Source of the DNA: Microbacterium sp.
Lineage (GTDB): Bacteria; Actinomycetota; Actinomycetes; Actinomycetales; Microbacteriaceae
Reading direction: 5' to 3'
Length of the DNA: 64,000 bases
Assembly (NCBI GenBank): GCA_019510305.1
Contig: JAEKKN010000017.1
Coordinates: 248,001-312,000, forward strand
Position numbers and translations under genes: made by a program. Shown piece after piece: positions 46,139 through 56,052 of this stretch (position 1 is its first letter; every line of letters starts with the position of its first letter). A model generated the notes under the pieces. It made no database searches, had not been told where the DNA came from, and was given only the letters and a program-made list of their open reading frames with translations.

Positions 46139-46950
46139 TGTCCTACTACACCCCGGCCGGCGGCCTGCCGCCGCAGACCGACCTGCTCACCGACCGCGCG
46201 GTCGTCAAGCTCGCCTACACGTTCATCCCGAAGGGTGTGCTGCGCGACATCGTCACCAGCAGCCTTCCCGGCTTCACGAACACCCGCGCGTGGATCATCG
46301 CGCGACCGACCCCGAGCTCGGCGACCACGTTCTCGCAGCTGATCGTCGAGATCGCGCCCGGCGGTGGAGCGGCGAAGCCCGAGGTCGAGACGGGTGTCGA
46401 GGGCGTCGTGTTCGTCACGACCGGGCGCCTCACGCTCACGCTCGAGGGCGAGACGCACGTGCTGGAGGAGGGCGGCTACGCCTTCATCGCGCCTGGTGCG
46501 TCATGGTCGCTCGCGAACGATGGCGAGGAGATCACGAGCTTCCACTGGATCCGCAAGGCGTACGAGTGGCTCGAGGGCGTGGACGCTCCGGCATCCTTCG
46601 TCACGAGCGACAAGGACATCGAGCCGGTCTCGATGCCCGACACCGACGACGTGTGGTCGACCACGCGCTTCTCCGACGCGAGCGACATGGCGCACGACAT
46701 GCAGGTGAACATCGTCACCTTCAAGCCGGGCGGATCGATCCCGTTCGCCGAGACGCACGTCATGGAGCACGGACTGTTCGTGCTGCAGGGCAAGGCCGTC
46801 TACCGCCTCAACGACGACTGGGTCGAGTGCGAGGCCGGCGACTACATGCTGCTGCGCGCCTTCTGCCCCCAGGCTTGCTACGCCGGCGGCCCCGAGGACT
46901 TCCGCTACCTGCTCTACAAGGACATGAACCGCCAGATCAAGCTCACCTGA
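46138..46950 (+). CDS. allE: (S)-ureidoglycine aminohydrolase AllE
   Basis: A 270-aa bicupin that releases ammonia from S-ureidoglycine to give S-ureidoglycolate. The first cupin has 'GVEGVVFVTTGRLTLTLEGE' and 'GGYAFIAPGASWSL'. The C-terminal, metal-bearing cupin has 'GGSIPFAETHVMEHGLFVLQGKAVYRL' (E, H, H ligands) and 'GDYMLLRAFCPQACYAGG'. Two ATGs are adjacent; 46138 has the better spacing from AAGGAGG and overlaps the previous stop. AllE normally acts after allantoate amidohydrolase, which is not in this window. Confidence 0.92.
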   Translation: MSYYTPAGGLPPQTDLLTDRAVVKLAYTFIPKGVLRDIVTSSLPGFTNTRAWIIARPTPSSATTFSQLIVEIAPGGGAAKPEVETGVEGVVFVTTGRLTLTLEGETHVLEEGGYAFIAPGASWSLANDGEEITSFHWIRKAYEWLEGVDAPASFVTSDKDIEPVSMPDTDDVWSTTRFSDASDMAHDMQVNIVTFKPGGSIPFAETHVMEHGLFVLQGKAVYRLNDDWVECEAGDYMLLRAFCPQACYAGGPEDFRYLLYKDMNRQIKLT

Positions 46951-46966
46951 GCGCCGTCCTGACGAA

Positions 46967-47003
46967 CGAATCGCACCTCTCCGTCCTGGGGAGGTGCGAT
47001 TCG
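46967..47003 (+). terminator. Terminator hairpin after allE
   Basis: CGAATCGCACCTC / GAGGTGCGATTCG, a 13-bp perfect stem with an 11-base loop, 17 bases after the allE stop and followed by CTTGT. Confidence 0.75.
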
Positions 47004-47066
47004 CTTGTCCGGCGCATTTCGGCCCGCCCGCATCCGTCGGCGCATGGTCAGCGGTGGGCGCACCTC

Positions 47067-47185
47067 GGTCACGCCTCGGCAGGGTGTGATGGGATTCGGC
47101 TCACCGCGAGCGTGACAGCCCTGGGGTTCGGTCACGCATCGGCAGGGTGCGGAGCCGGGCGGCCCGCCACAGACGTGACCGAACC
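47067..47185. repeat. GGTCACGC-type direct and inverted repeats
   Basis: GGTCACGCCTCGGCAGGGTG (47067-47086) and GGTCACGCATCGGCAGGGTG (47130-47149) differ at one base. The second is also the left arm of a palindrome GGTTCGGTCACG ... CGTGACCGAACC (47125-47185). With the terminators on either side this fills the 304-base gap between allE and the MFS gene; no small gene was seen there. Confidence 0.5.
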
Positions 47186-47204
47186 GTCAGCGCAGAGGGA
47201 CGCG

Positions 47205-47240
47205 CGAAGGGGGTGTGCCGGTACCGGCACACCCCCTTCG
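47205..47240. terminator. 36-base perfect palindrome after the MFS gene
   Basis: An 18-bp perfect inverted repeat centred on GGTACC (CGAAGGGGGTGTGCCGGT and its complement), 14 bases past the MFS stop on the minus strand. Its place at the convergence point fits a terminator for the MFS transcript. Confidence 0.7.
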
Positions 47241-47254
47241 ACGGATCCGACGGG

Positions 47255-48658
47255 TCAGGCGCTCGTCGCGACCTCGGCGGCGGCACGCTCCTCGACGGTC
47301 GGGATCTGCTCGATCCGGCCGAGCACCACCGTGTAGAAGATGATGCCGATGACCAGCATGACGCCGGCGACGATGAATGCCCAGGCGAAGCTGCCGGTGA
47401 ACTGCACGATGAACCCGGTGACGATCGGGGCGGTCGTGCCGATGAGGTTGTTCACCGTGTTCATGACAGCACCCGTCGCGCCCACAGATCCCTCCGGGGC
47501 GATCAGGGCGGGCAGCGAGTTCGTCACGCTGAAGGTGATGGTGATGCCCGTGATCCCCAGCGTGATCCAGATGAGCGACCAGACGAGGTCGGTGGTGAAC
47601 GCCGTTCCGACGATCGTGGTGGCGAGCACCATGCCGCCGATGATGAACACTCGTCGAACTGCTGTGCTGGACTTCCCGTTGCGAACCAGTCGATCCAGCA
47701 GATAGCCGGGCAGCAGGTACTGCACGACGACGGCGAACAACCAGGGGACGGCGGTGAACAGACCCGACTTCGCGACGTCCATGTGCATCTGGGACTGCAG
47801 GAACCCCGGCAGCCAGGTGAGCAGCATCCACTGCACGTATCCGGCGCAGCCGAGTCCGAGCGACATGCCCCAGACCTTGCGCTGGCGCAGGATGTATCCG
47901 AGGTTGGCGAGCGGGTTCGGCGTCGGAGCGTCTTCGTGCTGCGCGCCGCCGTCGAGGATGTGGCTCAGTTCGGCGTCGCTCAGCCGGCCCTTGCGGTTCA
48001 TCTCCTTCGGGTCGCGGTAGAAGACGAAGAAGACGATGAAGTAGATCAGGCTGAGCACGCCGATGGTGATGAACGCGCCGCGCCATCCGAACAGGGCGAC
48101 GGCGGCGCCGACGAGGGGGAAGCCGATCACGTTGGAGAGGCGCTGGCCGCTGTCGAAGATCACGGTGGCCATTCCGCGCTCGCTGCGCGGGAACCAGTAG
48201 CTCGTGGTCTTCATGGCGCCGGGGAAGATCGGCGCCTCGGCGAGGCCGAGGATCAGCCGGGCGATGAGAAGCAGGCCCATGCCGCTGATCATGGCGGTGA
48301 GGAAGCACGAGACGGCCCACAGGACTGTCGCGGCCCGCATGACCCACTTGATGCCGATCTTGTCCAGGAGCATTCCCATGGGGATCTGCATGAGCGCGTA
48401 CGACCAGCCGAAGCTGCCGAGGATGATGCCGATCTGACCCTCTGTGAGCCCGAACTCCATCCTCATGTCGTGCTCCGCGATGGACATCGAGCTGCGGTCG
48501 ATGTAATTGATCAGCACCGCGAAGAACAGCAGGAAGCCGATGGCCCAGCGGACGCGGCCGACCTTCTTCGCTTTCGGGACGATCAGTCCGGTGCGGGGGA
48601 TCAGATCCTTGTGCCCGGTGGGCGATCGGACAGGATCGGGCGATTCAGTGGAAGACAT
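47255..48658 (-). CDS. MFS transporter of the anion:cation symporter type
   Basis: A 467-aa, 12-span major facilitator. 'YIDRSSMSIAEHDMRMEFGLT' after helix 1, 'GWSYALMQIPMGMLLDKIGIKWV' (motif A region) and 'RLILGLAEAPIFPGAMKTTSYWF' match the ACS family of carboxylate porters, which includes hexuronate and glucarate carriers and fungal allantoate permease. It is divergent from hyi and each gene has its own tandem-box operator, so its cargo is probably a ureide or C2/C3 acid such as allantoate, ureidoglycolate or glyoxylate. The exact substrate is not readable. Confidence 0.8.
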   Translation of the reverse strand: MSSTESPDPVRSPTGHKDLIPRTGLIVPKAKKVGRVRWAIGFLLFFAVLINYIDRSSMSIAEHDMRMEFGLTEGQIGIILGSFGWSYALMQIPMGMLLDKIGIKWVMRAATVLWAVSCFLTAMISGMGLLLIARLILGLAEAPIFPGAMKTTSYWFPRSERGMATVIFDSGQRLSNVIGFPLVGAAVALFGWRGAFITIGVLSLIYFIVFFVFYRDPKEMNRKGRLSDAELSHILDGGAQHEDAPTPNPLANLGYILRQRKVWGMSLGLGCAGYVQWMLLTWLPGFLQSQMHMDVAKSGLFTAVPWLFAVVVQYLLPGYLLDRLVRNGKSSTAVRRVFIIGGMVLATTIVGTAFTTDLVWSLIWITLGITGITITFSVTNSLPALIAPEGSVGATGAVMNTVNNLIGTTAPIVTGFIVQFTGSFAWAFIVAGVMLVIGIIFYTVVLGRIEQIPTVEERAAAEVATSA

Positions 48659-48747
48659 GGAGGAGACCTCTCTTGCTCGTCATCGAGTTGAGTCTGGACG
48701 CCTCTCCGAATGAGGGCGTTCGAGAACAGTAACGCCGGAGCGGACTA

Positions 48748-48783
48748 TTCCGCAATAGAGAAGTTCATATCCACGATATGAAA
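48748..48783 (-). promoter_or_regulatory. Tandem boxes before the MFS transporter
   Basis: Boxes at 48748-48762 (TTCCGCAATAGAGAA) and 48769-48783 (ATCCACGATATGAAA), starts 21 bp apart, 90 bases before the MFS start. -35 and -10 are not clear on this strand. Confidence 0.58.
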
Positions 48784-48816
48784 GAACCGAGGATCACCAC
48801 CGCGCCGCCGTGCCGG

Positions 48817-48882
48817 TTGACAGCGCCCGCGCCGCGGGCGTAGTCTTTTCATCACAAGGAACTTTTCTTCCACAATCCGATA
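48817..48882 (+). promoter_or_regulatory. Promoter with tandem boxes before hyi-glxR-gcl-glxK
   Basis: TTGACA (48817-48822), 18 bases, TAGTCT (48841-48846), directly followed by boxes at 48847-48861 (TTTCATCACAAGGAA) and 48868-48882 (TTCCACAATCCGATA), starts 21 bp apart. The ATG of hyi is 16 bases after the second box. Confidence 0.7.
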
Positions 48883-48897
48883 ATCAAGGATGATGTC

Positions 48898-49701
48898 ATG
48901 AGCTACACCGTCAACGCTTCGATCCTGCTGACCGAGCTGCCGATCACCGAGCGGCCCGCGGCGGTCAAGGCAGCCGGCTTCGATGCCGTCGAGTTCTGGT
49001 GGCCGTTCTCCTCCGCGGTCCCCGCGCAGGACGAGGTCGACGAGTTCGCCACGGCCATCGAGGAAGCGGGAGTCCGTCTCACCGGTCTCAACTTCTTCGC
49101 CGGCGACATGCCCGGCGGCGACCGCGGCCTCGTCTCGTGGGTCGGCCGCGACGACGAGTTCCGCGCCAACGTCGATGTCGTCGTCCGCATCGGCGAGCGC
49201 CTCGGCACCAAGGCGTTCAACGCGCTCTACGGCAATCGCATCGAAGGCACGGATCCGCAGGCGCAGGACGACCTGGCCGTGCAGAACCTCGCGTTCGCCG
49301 GCGCGGCCGTCGCGAAGATCGGCGGCGTCGTCCTACTCGAACCCGTCTCCGGCATGGATGCCTACCCGCTGAAGACCGCGGCCGACGCGCTCGCGATCAT
49401 CCAGCGCGTCGAGGACGAGCACGGCGTCGACAACGTCAAGCTGCTCGCCGATTTCTACCACCTTGCCGTGAACGGCGACGACGTCCCCGCGGTCATCGCC
49501 GGCCACGCCGCCGAGTTCGGTCACGTCCAGATCGCCGACGCCCCGGGGCGCGGCGAGCCGGGCACGGGCGACCTGCCTCTGGAGCAGTGGATCGCCGACG
49601 CACGGGCCGGCGGCTACACCGGCCCCATCGGGCTCGAATACAAGGCGACCCAGGCCGACCCCTTCGCCTGGCTGAGCTCGACCACGAGTACGAACGCCTG
49701 A
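48898..49701 (+). CDS. hyi: Hydroxypyruvate isomerase
   Basis: A 267-aa TIM-barrel isomerase interconverting hydroxypyruvate and tartronate semialdehyde. 'AAGFDAVEFWWPFSS', 'LTGLNFFAGDMPGGDRGLVSW' (near 63-83), 'LLADFYHLAVNGDD' and 'HVQIADAPGRGEPGTGDL' are the family's metal and substrate loops (E/D/H/E ligands). First of four genes turning glyoxylate into 2-phosphoglycerate; 34 bases before glxR. Confidence 0.9.
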   Translation: MSYTVNASILLTELPITERPAAVKAAGFDAVEFWWPFSSAVPAQDEVDEFATAIEEAGVRLTGLNFFAGDMPGGDRGLVSWVGRDDEFRANVDVVVRIGERLGTKAFNALYGNRIEGTDPQAQDDLAVQNLAFAGAAVAKIGGVVLLEPVSGMDAYPLKTAADALAIIQRVEDEHGVDNVKLLADFYHLAVNGDDVPAVIAGHAAEFGHVQIADAPGRGEPGTGDLPLEQWIADARAGGYTGPIGLEYKATQADPFAWLSSTTSTNA

Positions 49702-49735
49702 ACCACCGACAGAAGATCCGCGAAGGAGCGAAGAC

Positions 49736-50611
49736 ATGACCAGCATCGCCATCATCGGCCTCGGCATCATGGGCCTGCCCATGGCCGAGAACCTCGTCAA
49801 GGCCGGCTACGACGTGACCGGTTTCAACCGCAGTCAGGAGCCGATCGACAAGCTCGTCGAGGCCGGCGGCACGGGCGCCACCAGCATCGCGGATGCCGTC
49901 AAGGACGCGGATGTCGTCATCACGATGGTTCCGGATTCCCCCGACGTCGAGGGCGTCGTGCGCGGCGAGGACGGAGTGTTCGCGAACGCGAAGTCCGGCG
50001 CGCTCTGGATCGACAACTCCTCGATCCGTCCCGATGTCGCCAAGACGCTCGCCGAAGAGGCCGTCGCCGCAGGATTCGGTGCGGTCGATGCCCCCGTCTC
50101 GGGCGGCGAGCAGGGCGCGATCGACGGCGTCCTCTCGATCATGGTCGGCGGATCTCCCGAGCACTTCGCGGCCGCTGAGCCCGTGTTGCAGGCGATCGGC
50201 AAGACCATCGTCCACGTCGGCCCCGCCGGTGCCGGTCAGACCGTCAAGGCGGCCAACCAGCTCATCGTCGCGGTGAACATCCAGGCGCTCGCCGAGGCCG
50301 TCGTCTTCCTGGAGGCGTTCGGCGTCGACATGGATGCCGCACTCAAGGTCCTCGGGGGCGGCCTCGCCGGCTCCAAGGTCCTCGACCAGAAGGGGCAGAA
50401 GATGCTGAACCGCGACTTCGCCCCCGGATTCCGCCTCGCCCTCCACAACAAGGATCTGGGCATCGTCACCTCGGCCGCACGTTCCGTGGGGGTCACCGTC
50501 CCCCTCGGTGCAGCCGTCGCGCAGCTCGTGAACGCCCTCGTCGCCCGTGGCGACGGCGGCCTCGACCACTCGGGCCTCTTCAAGCTCACCGCCGAACTCT
50601 CCGGTCGCTGA
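49736..50611 (+). CDS. glxR: 2-hydroxy-3-oxopropionate (tartronate semialdehyde) reductase
   Basis: A 291-aa beta-hydroxyacid dehydrogenase reducing tartronate semialdehyde to D-glycerate. 'IIGLGIMGLPMAENLVKAGYDV' (5-26) binds the nucleotide, 'VDAPVSGGEQGAIDGVLSIMVGG' (115-137) binds substrate, and 'GPAGAGQTVKAANQLIVA' holds the catalytic Lys near 170. 42 bases separate it from gcl. Confidence 0.93.
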   Translation: MTSIAIIGLGIMGLPMAENLVKAGYDVTGFNRSQEPIDKLVEAGGTGATSIADAVKDADVVITMVPDSPDVEGVVRGEDGVFANAKSGALWIDNSSIRPDVAKTLAEEAVAAGFGAVDAPVSGGEQGAIDGVLSIMVGGSPEHFAAAEPVLQAIGKTIVHVGPAGAGQTVKAANQLIVAVNIQALAEAVVFLEAFGVDMDAALKVLGGGLAGSKVLDQKGQKMLNRDFAPGFRLALHNKDLGIVTSAARSVGVTVPLGAAVAQLVNALVARGDGGLDHSGLFKLTAELSGR

Positions 50612-50653
50612 GCTCAGCGCATCCCGATCCGACTTGATTCCTAAGGACTTCTC

Positions 50654-52441
<1,788 letters not shown>

Positions 52442-52448
52442 GCACGAC

Positions 52449-53564
52449 ATGCGCGTCCTGATCGCCTCCGACAAGTTCAAGGGCTCCGCAACAGGAACCG
52501 AGGTCGCGGCCGCACTCGGTGACGGCATCCGTTCGGTGACGCCGGATGCCGAGATCGAGACGGTGCCCGTCGCCGATGGCGGCGAGGGCACCGTCGAGGC
52601 CGCGATCGCGAGCGGGTTCGAGGCGGTCAGCGTGCGGGTCACGGGCCCGACCGGCGCGCCACTGGATGCGCGGTTCGCCGTGCGCGGTGACGAGGCGATC
52701 ATCGAGATGGCGGCGGCGAGCGGGCTGGACGTGCTGCCCCGGGGCGAGAAGGCCCCGCTCACGGCGACCAGCCACGGCACCGGCGACCTCATCGTCGCGG
52801 CGCTCGACCGTGGGTGCACGACGATCGTGCTCGGAGTCGGGGGCAGCGCGAACACCGACGGGGGAGCGGGGATGCTGCAGGCGCTCGGCGTCTCGCTGCG
52901 TGCGCACGACCGCCCTGTGCGGCCGGGCGGTGCGGCGCTGGCCGAGCTCGTCGAGGTCGATGCGTCGGGTCTCGATCCGCGCCTCGCCGGCGCGACGATC
53001 GTGCTGGCGAGCGACGTCGACAATCCTCTTCTGGGAGACCGGGGGGCGGCTTCGGTGTTCGCGCCGCAGAAGGGGGCGAGCGCCGATGATGTCGCCGTCC
53101 TCGAGACAGGCCTGCGCCGGTTCTCGGAACTGCTCGAGCAGCAGCCGGGAGTGCGACCGGCGGCCGGCGCGGCCGGAGCGGGTGCTGCGGGAGGCGTGGG
53201 CTATGCGGCCCTCGCGGTGCTCGGTGCGCGAAGAGAACCGGGCATCGACGTGGTGCAGAGGCTCACCGGCCTCGCCGATCGTCTGGCGGGTGTCGACCTC
53301 GTCATCACCGGCGAGGGCAGCCTCGACGATCAGAGCCTCGGGGGCAAGACGCCTCTCGGCGTGGCCGCCGCTGCGCGGGCTGCCGGTGTGCCTGTCGTGG
53401 CCGTCTGCGGGCGGTCGACGCTGTCCGAGGGGCAGGCGGCGGGCGCCGGATTCCGTCGCGTCTATCCGCTCAGCGAGCTCGAACCCGATGCGGCCACGAG
53501 CATGGCGAACGCTAGATCGCTGCTCGTCGAGGTCGGCGCGCGGATCGCGACAGAATTCGCCTGA
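52449..53564 (+). CDS. glxK: Glycerate 2-kinase (GarK/GlxK family)
   Basis: A 371-aa glycerate kinase type 1, giving 2-phosphoglycerate for glycolysis. 'RVLIASDKFKGSATGTEVAAAL' (2-23), 'PVADGGEGTVEA' (39-50), 'LGVGGSANTDGGAGMLQALG' (134-153) and 'VITGEGSLDDQSLGGKTPLGV' are the family signatures. Last of the glyoxylate operon. Its stop codon borders a TTTGGTATGCC site for the next gene. Confidence 0.93.
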   Translation: MRVLIASDKFKGSATGTEVAAALGDGIRSVTPDAEIETVPVADGGEGTVEAAIASGFEAVSVRVTGPTGAPLDARFAVRGDEAIIEMAAASGLDVLPRGEKAPLTATSHGTGDLIVAALDRGCTTIVLGVGGSANTDGGAGMLQALGVSLRAHDRPVRPGGAALAELVEVDASGLDPRLAGATIVLASDVDNPLLGDRGAASVFAPQKGASADDVAVLETGLRRFSELLEQQPGVRPAAGAAGAGAAGGVGYAALAVLGARREPGIDVVQRLTGLADRLAGVDLVITGEGSLDDQSLGGKTPLGVAAAARAAGVPVVAVCGRSTLSEGQAAGAGFRRVYPLSELEPDAATSMANARSLLVEVGARIATEFA

Positions 53565-53598
53565 TTTGGTATGCCGTCCAATGTTTTGGTATGCCAAA
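53565..53598 (+). promoter_or_regulatory. Repeated TTTGGTATGCC sites upstream of pucI
   Basis: TTTGGTATGCC at 53565-53575 and the full palindrome TTTGGTATGCCAAA at 53585-53598, starts 20 bp apart and just before the -35. The form is like operators of GntR/FadR-type regulators. No such regulator is encoded in the window. Confidence 0.5.
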
Positions 53599-53601
53599 TC
53601 A

Positions 53602-53665
53602 TTGACAACGCGCTTCGTGTGTGGTGAGATTTCCTTAGTTGAAAGTTTGATTCCATGATACGGAA
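53602..53665 (+). promoter_or_regulatory. Promoter with tandem boxes before pucI
   Basis: TTGACA (53602-53607), 17 bases, TGAGAT (53625-53630), boxes at 53630-53644 (TTTCCTTAGTTGAAA) and 53651-53665 (TTCCATGATACGGAA), starts 21 bp apart. The second differs from the box at 38571 by one base. Confidence 0.7.
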
Positions 53666-53719
53666 CAAACATCCTCCCTCTCCACAACTCATCTGACAAC
53701 GCAGTCAAGAAGGGCGCTC

Positions 53720-55249
53720 ATGTCCACCGAAGGGTTCGTCCACATACCCAGCCGCGCATCCGAAGGCCTCGATGAGGCTCCCTCGATCACGGTCGCCGTG
53801 CAGGCCGGCATCAGCCCGCGACTGTACAACAGCGACCTGGCTCCGACCACCCGTGAGGGCCGGCACTGGAGCGCCTACAGCATCTTCAGCCTCTGGGCCA
53901 ACGACGTGCACAGCCTCGGCAACTACGCGTTCGCGATCGGCCTCTTCGCGCTCGGTCTCAGCGGCGGGGCGATCCTGGGGGCGCTGGCATTCGGCGCGCT
54001 GTTCCTGTTCCTGCTGCTCACCTTCTCGGGATTCATGGGAGAGAAGACGGGCGTCCCGTTCCCGGTCATGAGCCGCATCGCGTTCGGCGTGCACGGCGCT
54101 CAGATCCCGGGCTTGCTGCGCGGCATCGTGGCCATCGCGTGGTTCGGAGTGCAGACCTTCCTCGCCTCGCAAGTGCTCCAGGTCGTGATCCTCGCGGTCG
54201 CTCCGGGCGCCGCATCGCTTCAGGAGGGGGCGTTCCTCGGCCTCTCGGCCCTCGGCTGGATCACCTTCGTCGCGCTCTGGATCGTGCAGGTCATCATCGT
54301 CAGCTACGGCATGGAGATGATCCGCAAGTACGAGGCCTTCGCCGGACCGATCATCCTCGGCACCTTCGTCATCCTCGCGGTGTGGGTGCTCGTGCAGAGC
54401 GGCTTCCAGATCAACTGGGCGCCGCACGGGACCGCCGAGGGCGGCGAGCTATGGCTCAAGATGCTCGGCGCCGCCTCTCTCTGGGTCTCGATCTACGGCA
54501 CCTTCGTGCTCAACTTCTGCGACTTCACCCGCGGCGCGAAGTCGCGCAAGGCGATCGTCAAGGGCAATTTCTGGGGCATCCCGATCAACATGCTCTTCTT
54601 CGGACTGATCGTCGTGATCCTCGCCGGCGGCACCTTCGAGATCGACGGCACGGTCATCACCTCTCCGGCCGACGTCGTCGCCGCGATCCCGAACACGCTC
54701 CTGCTCGTGCTGGCCTCGCTCGCGCTCATCGCCCTCACGGTGGCGGTGAACCTCATGGCGAACTTCGTCGCCCCGACCTACGCGTTCACGAACCTGCTGC
54801 CCAGGCACCTGAACTTCCGCAAGGCGGCGCTCCTGTCAGCCGTGATCGGACTCGTCATCACACCCTGGAATCTCTACAACTCCCCGGTCGTGATCAACGT
54901 CTTCCTCGGCGGTCTCGGCGCCCTGCTCGGTCCGCTCTTCGGCATCATCATGGTCGACTACTGGCTGATCAAGAAGCAGCGCATCAACGTGCCCGAGCTG
55001 TACTCGACTTCGCCCGTCGCCGAGTACGCGTACTCTCGCGGCTTCAACCCGCGGGCGGTCATCGCGCTGATCGTGGCCGGCGGCATCTCGCTTCTGCTCA
55101 CCTTCATGCCGGTCTTCGAGTCCGTTCGCGAGTTCTCGTGGTTCTTCGCGGCGGGTCTGGCGGCCGTCGTCTACGGCGTGATCGCCGACCGTCGCGGCCC
55201 GTTCCACGACGTCCCCGCCGGCGACATCGCCGTCACTCCGACCCACTGA
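53720..55249 (+). CDS. pucI: NCS1-family allantoin permease
   Basis: A 509-aa, 12-span NCS1 transporter. 'RHWSAYSIFSLWANDVHSLGNYAFAIGLFALGLS' (cited by landmarks, about 49-82) holds the helix-1 motif with the sodium/substrate-site residues. 'GVQTFLASQVLQ' and 'LMANFVAPTYAFTNLLPRHLNFRKAAL' are typical of PucI-like allantoin or hydantoin carriers. Allantoinase lies two genes on, supporting allantoin. Operators of two kinds lie upstream. Confidence 0.85.
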   Translation: MSTEGFVHIPSRASEGLDEAPSITVAVQAGISPRLYNSDLAPTTREGRHWSAYSIFSLWANDVHSLGNYAFAIGLFALGLSGGAILGALAFGALFLFLLLTFSGFMGEKTGVPFPVMSRIAFGVHGAQIPGLLRGIVAIAWFGVQTFLASQVLQVVILAVAPGAASLQEGAFLGLSALGWITFVALWIVQVIIVSYGMEMIRKYEAFAGPIILGTFVILAVWVLVQSGFQINWAPHGTAEGGELWLKMLGAASLWVSIYGTFVLNFCDFTRGAKSRKAIVKGNFWGIPINMLFFGLIVVILAGGTFEIDGTVITSPADVVAAIPNTLLLVLASLALIALTVAVNLMANFVAPTYAFTNLLPRHLNFRKAALLSAVIGLVITPWNLYNSPVVINVFLGGLGALLGPLFGIIMVDYWLIKKQRINVPELYSTSPVAEYAYSRGFNPRAVIALIVAGGISLLLTFMPVFESVREFSWFFAAGLAAVVYGVIADRRGPFHDVPAGDIAVTPTH

Positions 55250-55266
55250 CCCGGAAGGCATCGATC

Positions 55267-55992
55267 ATGCGCATCCTCGTCGCGAACGTGAACACCACCC
55301 AGACGATGACCGATGGCATCGCCGAGGCCGCTCGAGCTGTGGCCGCGCCCGGCACCGAGATCATCGGGCTCACCCCCGACTTCGGCGCCGAGTCCTGCGA
55401 GGGCAACTTCGAGAGCTATCTCGCGGCGATCGCCGTGATGGACAAGGTGGTCAAGTACGAGGGCCAATACGACGCGGTCATCCAGGCCGGGTACGGGGAG
55501 CACGGGCGCGAGGGCCTGCAGGAGCTGCTCACGGTGCCCGTCGTGGACATCACGGATGCCGCGGCATCCACCGCGATATACCTCGGACGCTCCTACTCCG
55601 TCGTCACGACCCTCGATCGCGCAGTGCCCCTGATCGAGGACCGGCTGATCCTCGCCGGCCTCCACGATCGGTGCGCATCCGTGCGCTCCTCAGGTCTCGG
55701 TGTGCTGGAGCTCGAGTCCGATCCCGAACGGGCGATCCAGGCGATCGCGGCCGAGGCTCAGCGCGCGGTCGAGATCGATCGCGCCGAGGTCATCGTCCTC
55801 GGCTGCGGAGGCATGGCCGAGCTGAAACAGCGCGTCGTCGAGCTGTGCGGCGTTCCCGTCGTCGACGGGGTGCAGGCCGCGGTCGCGGTCGCCGAGGGAC
55901 TCGTGCGGCTGGGGCTGACCACCTCGAAGGTGCGCACCTACGCACCGCCTCGCCCGAAGCGGATCACCGGCTTCGGAACCCGCACGCGCTGA
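55267..55992 (+). CDS. Asp/Glu/hydantoin racemase-family protein lacking one active-site Cys
   Basis: A 241-aa racemase-superfamily protein between allantoin permease and allantoinase. Allantoin racemase (HpxA) is the expected role because the pathway enzymes act on one enantiomer. 'ILVANVNTTQTMTDGIAEAA' (3-22) and 'VIVLGCGGMAEL' (C180) fit well. The other catalytic cysteine, normally in an 'ACFGDPG'-like loop, is glycine here (G75 in 'QAGYGEHG'). Single-Cys relatives include decarboxylases and isomerases, so racemase activity is doubtful. The ATG follows the pucI stop by 17 bases. Confidence 0.72.
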   Translation: MRILVANVNTTQTMTDGIAEAARAVAAPGTEIIGLTPDFGAESCEGNFESYLAAIAVMDKVVKYEGQYDAVIQAGYGEHGREGLQELLTVPVVDITDAAASTAIYLGRSYSVVTTLDRAVPLIEDRLILAGLHDRCASVRSSGLGVLELESDPERAIQAIAAEAQRAVEIDRAEVIVLGCGGMAELKQRVVELCGVPVVDGVQAAVAVAEGLVRLGLTTSKVRTYAPPRPKRITGFGTRTR

Positions 55993-56052
55993 ACACGCGC
56001 AGAATCTATTCAGGACACACAGCCGGCTGCGCCGGCGGAAGGGAACGGCGAC

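Noticed and set aside
47205..47240. 36-base perfect palindrome considered as an attachment or resolution site
   Set aside because: It sits just after the MFS stop codon between convergent genes and has no recombinase nearby; a terminator explains it.
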